Positions 44,968-55,866 of a stretch of 64,000 nt of DNA are shown one piece after another. A model generated the notes under the pieces. That model searched no databases, was not told the DNA's origin, and saw only the letters and a list, made by a program, of their open reading frames with translations. The position numbers were made by a program, and so were the translations under genes. Origin of the DNA: Paragorgia papillata. Lineage: Eukaryota; Cnidaria; Anthozoa; Scleralcyonacea; Coralliidae. The number at the start of each line of letters is the position of its first letter. Position 1 is the first letter of the stretch. The stretch covers positions 3,636,001-3,700,000 of the forward strand of contig JAWNZC010000408.1 of NCBI GenBank assembly GCA_035771165.1, written 5' to 3'.

Positions 44968-45590
44968 TAAGGGGCCGTTTACATGGACTAAAAGTTGGCT
45001 CGATAAAAGGGACGCCCTACCCCCCGAGACAACTTTGTCGTGTGTTTACATGAGGAATTAGATTATGACTTCTGAACCGGTTTAAGCCTAGAGGACTGGG
45101 TATAGTTATGCATCTAATTTAATTTAAGATGGCCGATCGTCGGGAAGAAACTGTAACTGTACGTACTGTTAGAATTAAAAGATAGAATTAAACTCACAGA
45201 AGCTTTTATACTTCTTCAGGTCAATTATCAGGTTTTCAACCATTGTTGGAGACCAAGACCATTTTTTCCCCTTCGTATTTGCTGCTCTATCAATTGTTTC
45301 ACTTTCTGCCGCCATTTTGTTTCGCAGTTTTGCCTCGGGTAGGCGAGTCAACTTTATCTCGCCCCTTAGGGTAACCCTACCTCGCAAAGAGGGTGACCCT
45401 ACCCCCAGGGTGACCCTACCCCCAGGGTGACCCTACTACCCGAGACAAGTATGAAATCCCCCATGTAAACGCTCGCTGTCGAGACTAAGTAAAATGAACA
45501 CAAAGTTGGCTCTCCCAGGGTAGCTCGGGGGCAGGGTGACCCTTCTACCAGGGACAACGTTTGTCCATGTAAACGGCCTATAAAAAAGTA
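44968..45590. mobile_element. Inverted-repeat element holding a Myb/SANT-like exon (PIF/Harbinger-like?)
   Basis: GGGGCCGTTTACATGGAC at the left and GTCCATGTAAACGGCC at the right are inverted. Subterminal GGGTGACCCTACC units repeat near the right end. The size, the ends and the SANT-like exon inside suggest a deleted PIF/Harbinger transposon, but flanking TAA versus TAT does not give a clean 3-bp duplication. Confidence 0.6.
45198..45315 (-). CDS. Myb/SANT-like DNA-binding exon inside an inverted-repeat element (partial)
   Basis: From ATG 45313-45315 it reads MAAESETIDRAANTKG, then KKWSWSPTMVENLIIDLKKY and KSF, with donor GTGAGT immediately after (45192-45197 on plus). W.W......LI..L..Y is the first half of a Myb/SANT-like (MADF-type) domain as used by PIF/Harbinger second proteins. 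No downstream exon is found within the element, so it is probably a remnant of transposon coding sequence. Confidence 0.45.
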
Positions 45591-45599
45591 ATTTGTAAA

Positions 45600-47798
45600 C
45601 GGTTTTAACCACCTCTGACCTGTGCGTGTATAACTGAACACGTCGGTCTGTAAAATGCATGTAATGAATATTTATTCAATTTTGTGGTTGGGGGTTTAGC
45701 TAACGAGGAGTCCACCTTTTGGTGTCTGTGGCAGTGTTTATATATAATGTACGTATATATATATATATATATATTAGACTTTAGATGGCGTTAGCCAATC
45801 CAGCTTTGATGACAATCGTTTTAGGTCAACGTTTTATAGGTCGTAACTTAATAGATAGATTTAGATCGTTTTAGTAACTACTATACTAAAACATAATTGA
45901 AAACAATATTTAAAACAGAAAGAAAAAGGGATTATAAGCAACATTGAAATGTCCATTATTTTACTGAAGGATGCAGTGTGACAATGTTTTATATATTTTT
46001 ATAAAGTAAACGTATAGATTTTAAATTTAATTTTAATATTTCATTACCCCATCAATGTTATTTAAATTTCGTGCCTCATTAAATGAGGCAAATTTTTAAC
46101 ACCTTTTCAAAATATTCTCTGACACTGCCTCTTGATTGTAGAAACTTTATGACTAGTCACTAAATACGCAAAATATAAAGCGTTGCATTCTAGACACGGA
46201 CGTAGCCAGGCTTTGGAAAGGGGGGGTCCAGGGGCATGCTCCCCGGGAAATTTTTGAAATTGAGAGTCGCTGATTTCCTGGCTTTTGGAGGAAGATTTTA
46301 CGGACTCTAAAGCGGACGAAAGGTTAATAAACGTCATATATAAATACTCAAAAATACGTAAACATCACATAGATACTCAAAACGCATACAATAAGCAGAG
46401 TGAATACACTGTTTACAGTTTATTTCTAGACATAATTCATATTCCATCAGTTTTGTAGTTACATGTCTGTTATCATGTATATCTAAAGGGGGGGGGGGGG
46501 GAGGGGGAGCCGCGTCTCCCCTGGCTACTTCCCTGAATTTCTAGAAGCAATAATCACATGATTCTTTTATTCTTTGGGGGTACAGGACATTAAAAGGAAG
46601 CCAATTGACAAAACCTCAATGATTGACATTCCTCGAAGCCAATTCTTGTGGTTGTTGTGGTTTGAAGATCAAACAGTCAAACCAAACAAAGCGTTCTTTT
46701 CATAACTAGCTCAGTATCTGTAAAAACACTGAACGCATATAGGCGTAGCTAGGAGGTGGGAAGAAAAGACCCCGGAAATTCATGAACGTCCATTGGAAAT
46801 TTTGGGCAATTTATTGTGGTGCATGTTCAAGCAAAATTCGTATACGTTAATTGTTGTGGAACAACTTTATTTTTTTACTCCGTCTATTAAACGCCAGACG
46901 ATTTTACTCGTCAAAGAAAGATGTCTGAGAATGCCATATGTGTATAAAGGATTTAACACACTGTTGAATTAATAACCCTTTCATTTGCATTGTTGACTTG
47001 TGAAACAACTTTATCTTTTTACTCCATGCATCTAACGCCAGACGATTTTATTCGTTAAGGAGAGACGTCTTGGAAAGCCTTACATGAAAGGGGCTAATAC
47101 GACTTGAAAAATAAATATGTCGGGCAAAAATCTTTGCACTATATCTTTGCCATATATGTTTCTATGCAATGCAGATCAACTATGCAGATCCGTTGACTTC
47201 GATAATTGGATTTATCGGCCTAGTTCACACATTAGTTCACAGAGAATGCCTAATGTGGATTTAGTGGATTTATGTCTTTCTTGGGTGGCATAAGACATCT
47301 AATAAGTTCAGAGGTTAATCCCACTCTCACAACTATGGGAAACCACGAGAAGAAAATCAATAAACAACTGTAGCTAGGGGCGCAGGAGTTCACAAAACGT
47401 CTAACCACGGTCTGACAAACAAGTCGAAACAATATTTTTATGACGTAAGTAGAACACCTACGTAAAATTTGATTGTTTTCTCATTTTACATTACAAATTT
47501 ACAATCCGACACTTTCAAAGTTTTGGGCTGTTTCCATTCTCGGTTTTCACAGGAGTCTGCATGCCCTATATACTTATGGCTATACTATAGTCTTACTGTA
47601 TTTCGTGCTAGTGTGGCTTTGCAACCGGGGTTATTATATGTCTTACTGTCGGCATATATACTGCGTGAGGAAAGTGCGGTAGCCCGCTGCATGCATGTAA
47701 AATGATACTATCGACATGGCTTCAGTGCTAGCTTATCAGTTATTTTTTACACCTGGTGAAATCTTTCGAAAGTTCTAGCAAACGATGCGAACAAATAG

Positions 47799-47836
<38 letters not shown>

Positions 47837-47900
47837 TATATATATCACTATCGCTCAATACCATTATAGGCAGAGCGAAATATAATTGAGTTTAATGCTG
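45600..47900. other. Intergenic, repeats only
   Basis: A probable hAT-type MITE at ~46193-46536 starts CACGGACGTAGCCAGG, ends CCTGGCTACTTCCCTG and contains G-runs; its flanking TTCTAGA is only an approximate duplication. Decayed copies of the CCAGACGATTTTACTCGT family lie at ~46870-46930 and ~47020-47095. No gene recognised. Confidence 0.55.
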
Positions 47901-47916
47901 AGTCGCTACTCTGAGT

Positions 47917-47967
47917 TTCACGCTTACGCGATCTTAATATGTTGCCTGAAGATCGCGTAAGCGTGAA
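47917..47967. repeat. Perfect 19-bp hairpin
   Basis: TTCACGCTTACGCGATCTT (47917-47935) and its exact reverse complement (47949-47967) are separated by 13 bases, followed by an A-run. It could be a palindromic MITE remnant or a structured RNA. No known class is recognised. Confidence 0.75.
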
Positions 47968-48954
47968 AAAAAAAGCGTGAAGTTAATTTTAGTAATTTAA
48001 TAACTTCCAACACGCCCCATCACTGCTGAAATGATTGTAGGGTCTGTAATGTATTGAAGTCAATCTTGAGCAACAGTTGTTGCAGTTGTCCGTTAGTTTG
48101 CGTCGTTCTGAAGAGGCATATTTGGCTCTGGGTACGAGATTGTCTGAAGACGTGAAATATATGCGTTGTATAAAGGACGCTAAAGTTGAGATCTCTTTGG
48201 GGTAAAGAAATATTTATTCTCTCAATTCGTTTTACAAAAAGAATTCCCGTTTTGGCAAGCTTGTACGTTTGCTATTATTTCTTGCTCATTTTCATCTTGT
48301 TTTCATACGAGAGCCGGGTTAAGCCGGCTTATATATGGCCACGATATGGCTAAGAACTCGGACTAGCACTATTAGCCTGCTCTGGACACGTGACAAAATT
48401 TGACAAGTTTTGCTTTGTTCGTGTATACAGTTCATATTTAATTGAACAATGAGATTTCGTGTCTTGTCAGAACTGATAAATTACCCAAGATCTTCAACTG
48501 GCCTACGTGTTGACCCCTTATTATCTCGGGTAAATTACAGGCTGGCTATACGTACCCGCCAAATTAGTCAATAGCATAACACCGGTAGTTTTAGCTGTGT
48601 GTTTGCATGTAACTTGGATACAGTCCAGCCATGTGTCTCAAACACAGGAAACTAAAGATCCTAAAGTGAGTTAATTCAGTGTGGGATCTTATAAGATTTT
48701 TAAGCTTTTCCTTCCTAATATAAGCCAAGGGCACGTAATCTCTATAAACCCTCTGAATAGTCAACTCTGCATGATAAGCCTTTTTAACATATTAGAGGGA
48801 GACTATATATTTGCTATATTAAAATTGAGTGGAACTTTTAGGTTAATATTCAGAATTCGTAGAGAATTAGGCAACTATAATTAAATGACGTATACGAACG
48901 ATCTAAACTTTTAATAATATAACTGAAATATTTACTGCCGTAGCAATAAAAGTG

Positions 48955-49637
48955 TTCCTAAAAAATATTGTTGCAATTCATTTGTTCATCGTAGGGCTAT
49001 GCATGGGGTTTATTTGGTAACTTTCTGTTTTGAATTTGATTGGTTCTTGATTCTTCAGTGACCAGCAAAATGAGCAAATAGGAGTCACAAAATTCAAAAC
49101 AGGAAATCGTCCAACGGCAACGAGCCTTTATTTAAAGGACATTGGCAACAAAAATTAAGTTTGTCTAATTTGAAAGAACTCATAAAATTGTAATAGAAGA
49201 TCCTTTACAATTTTTTCGTATTTTTCTTCGTTTTCAAGATATTTCAATATGTTGAATATGTAAATGATGGTCTCTGACGTCATGAGCAGGGTACAGTATT
49301 TTCACACGTAGAAAAATCAGTTATATCTCTAAATTTGTTCAACGAAATCGCTTGAAACTGTACACATAAAAATGCCTTGTTACAATGAACATTTCATATC
49401 TGATGTTGCTTTGTGTAAAAATACTGTACCCTCATGACGTCAGAGCCCATCTCATTAACATAATATATTGAAAACGAAGAAAGATACGAAAAAGTTGTAA
49501 AAGGTCTTCCATTACAATTTTACGAGTTCTTTCAAATTAAACAAACTTAATTTTTATAGCCAATACCCTTTAAATCAAACCGAAACTTGTCAGGACGGGC
49601 AAATGAATTGCAACAATATTTTAGGAACACTTCTTTT
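48955..49637. mobile_element. Large palindromic (foldback) insertion
   Basis: Outer arms TGTTCCTAAAAAATATTGTT and CAACAATATTTTAGGAACA. Long inner arms (AAATTAAGTTTGTCTAATTTG, AATTTTTTCGTATTTTTCTTCG, TGACGTCATGAGCAGGGTAC and their inverses) span ~49130-49310 and ~49405-49580. ~680 bp, no coding. Confidence 0.8.
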
Positions 49638-49952
49638 GCCACGGCAGCTAACAATACTTTATCTGTGATTCACACTGCCAGGTCTAATTATTATTTACAG
49701 ATCTTTATAAGAAACGTTTGTCCGCGATAGCTAGGGCAGGCGACCATGCAGCTATATTATAAACGCTCTTAATTCCTAGGAATTTTTGCTATTTTGGTGA
49801 ATAAAATTTCGACACTGTCCTACATTTCAACCATGAATCAGTTGGGAGATGTAATGGAGTATTTACATCTTAATTCTAAACTCTTTGAAATTACTTATGT
49901 TCAGTGATTGAAGCGCATTCGAACTTGTTTCCGCATATATATACGACCCTCA

Positions 49953-50238
49953 CAGCGCCGGATTTAGGACTGTGGAGGCCCCTGGGCGGTCACTGACCAG
50001 CACAATATATCAATTCTATATATTTCCGAATGTATACACTTTTAGAAGTGACCCTATATATCATCCATATATCTTTTGTCTTGTTTTCGACTCATATTTT
50101 GGGCTCTCGAGATTTTTTTCATTTCAACACCTATTTTTTCAACTTTCAAGACATTTTTGTGAAGGCCCCCCCTTAAACATTATTTTGTGGGGGGCCCTGG
50201 GCAACCGCCCAGTCCGCCCTATCCTAAATCCGGCACTG
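49953..50238. mobile_element. hAT-type MITE with 8-bp target duplication
   Basis: Starts CAGCGCCGGATTTAGG, ends CCTAAATCCGGCACTG, and is flanked by GACCCTCA at 49945-49952 and 50239-50246. 286 bp, non-coding. Confidence 0.88.
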
Positions 50239-51106
50239 GACCCTCATTGATAGACACACTGGTCATGCACAACTCGAATCTTTGTAATTTTGTAAAACAA
50301 GGACACGGTGTTCCCTGCGGACAAAATTAGTTATTGTACGAGCTTTCTGCGACCAAACTTTGGCGTTCTTTCTACAGAGTGAGTCTTGGCCGGCCCGAAA
50401 GGTCGTTACGTACAATACAATCTGTATTTATAAAGCATTTCACGTAGTGAATATATACCCGCAATTACGCTGAATGGCAGGTGTACAGGCCAAGGATTAT
50501 TCATCTCTATTCTTAGACATTATATCGATCGACGAGCGTTCCGCGGTTGATTGTTGTGAAGCTTTTAATTAACGTACAATTTGTGCAAGACTAAAAGAAA
50601 TGTTTTACTCAGTTTTATGCAAGTGACTGCAATACTGCATGGTAAAGTCCCGATAAATTAAAGCAATCGCCTATAAAAGAGAATACAAAATAATTTTCCT
50701 TCCTTGATGGTATCACTAAATCGCGGCACACTTTTCATTTTGATGTACGTGTTTATTCTTGGTACGGCGGCCATGTATGGTGCACAGAAACAATGAAATG
50801 GCAATGAATAAAACAATGAATCTTTACTGATCCTATGGGAATTTAACTCTATTCTTATTCAAACATTTCGTATTGTTTCACCACCCCAACGGGGCCACCG
50901 ATCACGTGAATGAAGCTTATAATTCTAGCCAATCAAAACTAGCGATAGAGATGTTAACTACGACGGCCCCTGAACAAGAAAATACATGTAGGGGCAGACA
51001 GGACAGAGAATGAATATAACGTAATATAGTCTACTGATTATTATGTATATTATATATATATATATATATGTTAGTTGAAATTGTAGCTTGGTGTAATGTG
51101 AGTAAA

Positions 51107-51225
51107 ATTTGTTCTCAAGCTTTATACTCAGAAAAATGTCTGAGTAAAAAAAAAAGTAAAAATATCCCGTCAGGGATACTCAGACATTTTTCTGAGTATA
51201 AAGCTTGAGAACAAATTTTACTCAT
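51107..51225. repeat. Near-perfect palindrome between TA microsatellites
   Basis: AGTAAAATTTGTTCTCAAGC, then TTTATACTCAGAAAAATGTC, is mirrored exactly on the right, with ~30 bases of centre. (TA)n runs adjoin both sides. Confidence 0.85.
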
Positions 51226-51254
51226 ATATATATATATATATATATAGATGTACT

Positions 51255-51362
51255 ATTTACAGAATGAGTGACTGTTCTGTATCGGGGTATACAGACACGA
51301 GGCGAAGCCGAGTGCCTCACTGTATCCCGATACCAGAACGGACACGAATTCTGTAAATGACA
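51255..51362. repeat. GC-tipped palindromic MITE
   Basis: TTTACAGAAT..GTTCTGTATCGGG pairs with CCCGATACCAGAAC..ATTCTGTAAA around the tip CACGAGGCGAAGCCGAGTGC. Confidence 0.75.
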
Positions 51363-51797
51363 TCTAAAACGATCCGATTTGGTAAGTCGGTCATTGGCGT
51401 AGTAATTTTTCTACTAAAAAACTGACGTTGTCTAAGTCGAGAAAATCAAAGCTAAAGTTTATGTAAATCAGGAGGAATCTGTATCACATATACAGACACT
51501 CATTTTCTTTGTGTCTTCTTCATGAATTATATATATATATATATATATATATAGATATAGATATAGATACCGATTACCACGTGAAATTTGCGTATAAACG
51601 AAAGCGTAACAAACTAAACAAAGTATATATTATTCATAACGTTTTAGAACAACACACTGACAGTCTTAATAAATTAACACATAAAGGAACTTCATAGCCA
51701 AGTCTCTACGTAAAAACCCAATGATTATTGTTGGCACTGAGTCACTGACTCTTTATTGACCGCTATTTCCTGCCCTGTGTAATTTTCTTTTTATTAT

Positions 51798-52126
51798 ATA
51801 GATTCAATGCAAAAAGCTGTAAAATTCTTAATGACATCATCGATATCTTCACTAGTGAGGCTATGGAAAATACGACACTGCATATTCTCTAGTAAAACAC
51901 TTAACACTCGCATCTATATAATAAATACATACAATCAAACACTGATTACGTGTCAGTTCACTAATCAATCACATGACATATATATGCGAGTGTTTTTATA
52001 CTAAAAACTAAAAACTGTCGTATATTTTCCACATCTTTACTAGTGAAGACATGCAGTACATGATCGTCACTAATGAAAATATATCGATGACGCATCAGAT
52101 GACTTTTTGCATTCAATCTACATAAT
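51798..52126. mobile_element. TIR element (TAGATTCAATGCAAAAAG ends)
   Basis: TAGATTCAATGCAAAAAG and CTTTTTGCATTCAATCTA are inverted. TCATCGATAT / ATATCGATGA, CTTCACTAGTGA and GGAAAATACGAC / GTCGTATATTTTCC, and CACTCGCAT / ATGCGAGTG also pair. Non-coding. Confidence 0.78.
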
Positions 52127-53399
52127 TAATTAAAAGCCAGAAAATGACTTGAAGATAAGCGAATAATATTTTTCGTTCAATACTTTAAATATTCATTTGC
52201 TACGCCCAATCGTAAAATATTATTTTTACGGTTTAACCACTCGAAGATAAAAATATAATTTATTTCTTTGCATGCACGATGTATATAACGTTCGTGCATG
52301 ATGTGTAGCTATCAGCTGGAATTTATCTTCGAGCGTTGACTATATATATGCTGGCAGATCAACTAAATCGGAGAAAATAATAGATTAATTCTATATCTCC
52401 AAGCGTCCATGCACTATTCTGTTTATTTCATAAAAACGAAACAATCTAAATGATATAAGCTTCATTTTTTTCTGCACCAGCTCAAAGTCAAGATAAACAG
52501 CCACATTTCTTATTGGATTGTTGAACTGATATTTTTATACACGTAAAAATGAATAAATGTAGTATTTTTTACACGTGTTTAAATACGAGTTTTCATAGGG
52601 TCTTTCATATAGTACTGGCCAAAACTTTGTATATCACACCAACGTTTGTATGATCATGAAACATAACTAGTATACTAGTATACTATGGTTGGGCCGCTTC
52701 GACGAAGCACTTCCCGGATGTGTTCACTTGACGCGCGTATGGAAATTAATACCTGACCCATGCCGTTTAAAATTTAGAAACATATTTAAGAACCTAAATA
52801 GCCTAATTTCTTTGTAGATACTAAAAATTAATATAAGAATATTTGAAGATGCATGGTAATCGGTCAGTCAAAACTGATAACATCACACATACAGTGATCC
52901 CAATATACAATGGCTAAGCTAATCAATAGGCAGTGTGACGGTGTGACCCAAAATGTTTGAAAAATAATATTTTTTCAGTGCGCAAGACTGAGCGATCAGA
53001 TGTCAGATTACCTGTTGTATACGAAAGTCTGCAAAGTCCGTCGCCATGTTTGGGGGAGGGGGGATGCTTCCCCAGAAAGTTTTGCAATTTATATAGTCTC
53101 AGAAATGGTATTTCCTGCATTCTTAGAGATGATTTTTAAGATAGACGACCGGGATCTCCATGGGAATCTTCGGATGAGGGCAGAGGGGGCATGCATAGGT
53201 TAGTACCCTAATATTTGTGTCAAATATTTTATAAATTTCAAAATAAATTGCGAAACTTTCTGGGGAAGCATGCCCCCCTAAACGTACCTAATAAAATAAA
53301 AATTAAACGTACTGCACGTTTCATTTTTAATTTCAGACTGAACAGGTTCCTATATATACTCGGTTGTGACGTCACGCACATTTCTTAGCCTTAATTTCA

Positions 53400-53592
53400 T
53401 AAAAGAAATAGAAAATGGATGCCATGTGTTTATATAATTACCTGATGTAAACACTCGATTGAGTTTGGGAGAATTCTGAAGTACTTATGTAAACCGGCTC
53501 GCCTACGGCTCGGGTTCACATAAACTTTCGAATACTCTCGTGTTTGCATCAGGCTATATAATAAACACGGGCGCCCATTTTCTATTTCTTAA
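53400..53592. repeat. GC-tipped palindromic element
   Basis: AAGAAATAGAAAATGG and CCATTTTCTATTTCTT form the outer arms. GTGTTTATATAAT..CCTGATG.AAACACTCGA pairs inwards around the tip GGCTCGCCTACGGCTCGGG. ~190 bp. Confidence 0.75.
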
Positions 53593-54685
53593 ATATAATA
53601 TGTATTATTGAGTGTGTAAATGCCAAAAAATCCGTTGCAGCGTTGCTGCAAATTAAATCAATCGGCTGCCTAATAAAAGTAGAGCGCGGTTCATTTAATT
53701 CATGCCACCAACCAACCATAGGCGTTTGCATGCACCATAGACCACAAAAAGGTCGCGTGACATGCATATTAAAACTTTAAAACTGAAACACAATTCCAGG
53801 CAATTTCTCTTGCAAATGCGAGACAATTTACACAAAAACTTGCATGGTGCGTTACTGCGTAGACTGCATACAACTCTTTTGTCAAGACCATAGCAATATT
53901 GCGGTCCGATCGCCATTAGAATCGTCAAACTTTAATAATATTACCATTAAGGCTGTTTACACGCGAGCGGCGATATACAAAACGCGGTTTACACGCGCCT
54001 TTACATAACACGCGAACGCGAACTGACCGCCGTTTTGAAGACACCACGGCTTGTTTAATTTGGAGATGCAACTAGTCATGCACCTTTTACACGAGTGTTT
54101 TGCGTCTCATCTGCTCTCGTATAAACAGCTCTAGTAAACTGATTGTTGCAAATGTTCACTACACTGACTACAGTCGAACTGTATTAAGCGGTCACCAGCG
54201 CAATCCTCTGAGCGCAACCTAGCCGCCTGTGAAAGAAAAAACAACTAACCACTTTTAACCACATTTTACGGGTTGAAAGTAAAGTCGAGCTGCGACACAT
54301 GCTAGCGCCACCCTGCATATGTATATTTATATACATCGGATGTACATTTCAGCGTCAACGCTTTGAGTTCAACGACCAATGACATTTTCTAATTGGGTCA
54401 CGTGCCATTAGCATTTGTATAATTATAGTGACTTGCTGCGATCACGGTTAATGCTGTGATATTTAAACAGGATAGCAAAACACCAGGTTTCTTGTGCTAC
54501 CGCTGTCATAATATAGACTTTGATGCTTCGTATCCACTTCTAGCAATTACAGATATATGCTATTCTGCTCGTTGTATGAAATCGTCATCAACCTGGCTTG
54601 GTAGAGCTGTGGACCAATCGATCGACGAGTTTTGGATTTGGACCGAGTGTCTGAAACTACATTTAAAAATAGGCGTCCAACCAAG

Positions 54686-54767
54686 ATGATAATATTCAAC
54701 GTCCTTGAGTCATTATTAATCGTGGGAATCCTCGTTCCTTGTTTGGTCGTACCCATATATTCTAAAG
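54686..54767 (+). CDS. Ig-domain protein, signal-peptide exon
   Basis: ATG 54686 encodes MIIFNVLESLLIVGILVPCL then VVPIYSK: a hydrophobic core with no charged residues between E8 and the end, typical of a signal peptide. The donor GTAAGT follows at 54768 after one extra base, phase 1, which fits the phase-1 acceptors at 55678 and 60755. It is assigned to the same gene as the Ig exon because strand, phase and biology agree; direct evidence of splicing is lacking. Upstream 54456-54685 may be 5' UTR. Confidence 0.6.
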
Positions 54768-55677
54768 GTAAGTGTGCCATTTAATTCACACTGCGAAGTA
54801 TCTCGATCTAGCGTACTTGTAATAAAATATAAAAGTCCTCATACGCTACCGTCTTAAATTCTTGATGTTGTTGATAAATTCTATTGTATACGAATTCTGA
54901 ACTCTTCTTTTGTGAAGAATATGTCGTAAAGAATTTTTTTTGGCAGTGCTAGTGTGCTACGTGTGCTACGTAGAAAAGCGTGTCAGTTTATTAATCGAGA
55001 TCAGAAGATTTTTGGGGATTATATTAAGTTAAATTTCACTTCGGGAGGCCAATCTTCATTATTAAATTTGTTTGATTTTTCGCACCCCAACTTTATTAGT
55101 ATACCATTGCCGTGGCTTATCACGGGGATATGACTGTTCTTGAACTGTATCAGTTTGTTGTTATATAGTAAAATTCTCTTAACTGATTTTGTCTTCTGAA
55201 GAATTCGACCCAACCAGTTTGTGAAGCCGCGACATTAGATATAAAAGAATTGCTTGTAATTAAACCCATCTTCGTTTGCTCGTCGTTTTACTGTAATACG
55301 GATGTAATTCCAATTTTGCTGTTTAATTTATTAAGGGGGAGCTGTAAATGAATGGGTACTACATTGTCTCGTATAAAGAAACGAAATCGTTCGTACGAGC
55401 TGTGACTGTACTGCGCCAAAACGATTTTCGTGTCACAACCTCGGTCACAACAAGTTGAAATGTATATTTTGTGACTTGCGTGTCATATATCTAGTATGTG
55501 ATCGTATTACAGCTGCCAGCCTATGGTAGAGTCCTATTTTATATCTATTCTCAAATTTTTCATTTCGAATATTAAACGCTACCTAAAAGCCATTACAACC
55601 GAGTGAGGGGAAGGTATTTCGTAGATTTTAAATTCTCACGAGTGACGGGGGACAATTATAAACTGAGTATATTTCAG

Positions 55678-55866
55678 ATAAAATTATTGTTTTTGTTTCC
55701 CCCGTGTGGCGTCCATGCTTGGGCCCTTGGGAGAACGCCAGACTTTCGGCGGCGAACAATGCATCATGCGATGCACCTGTGGCTATTTCCACCTGCAACC
55801 TCTCCGTGCCAACCTCCTATTTGCATCTTAGTAGCAATTGCCAAAAGACAGACCTCTATTTTAACG
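55678..55866 (+). CDS. Possible Cys-containing extracellular exon of the Ig gene
   Basis: The acceptor is TATATTTCAG (55677). The exon is 189 bp, open throughout and phase 1 at both ends, with donor GTAAAT at 55867. It encodes KIIVFVSPVWRPCLGPWENA..., NNASCDAPVAISTCNLSVPT and NCQKTDLYFN: four cysteines and two N-glycosylation motifs. Including it between the signal exon and the Ig exon keeps the frame. I do not recognise the domain. It may be optional or spurious. Confidence 0.38.

Larger units (their letters stand above)
50247..54455. other. Intergenic, palindromes and TA repeats, no gene seen
   Basis: Besides the elements listed, 52140-52940 and 53600-54450 contain only short open frames without resemblance to known proteins. 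53945-54010 has GGCTGTTTACACGCGAGCGG-type sequence that may be a transposon end. Confidence 0.5.
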
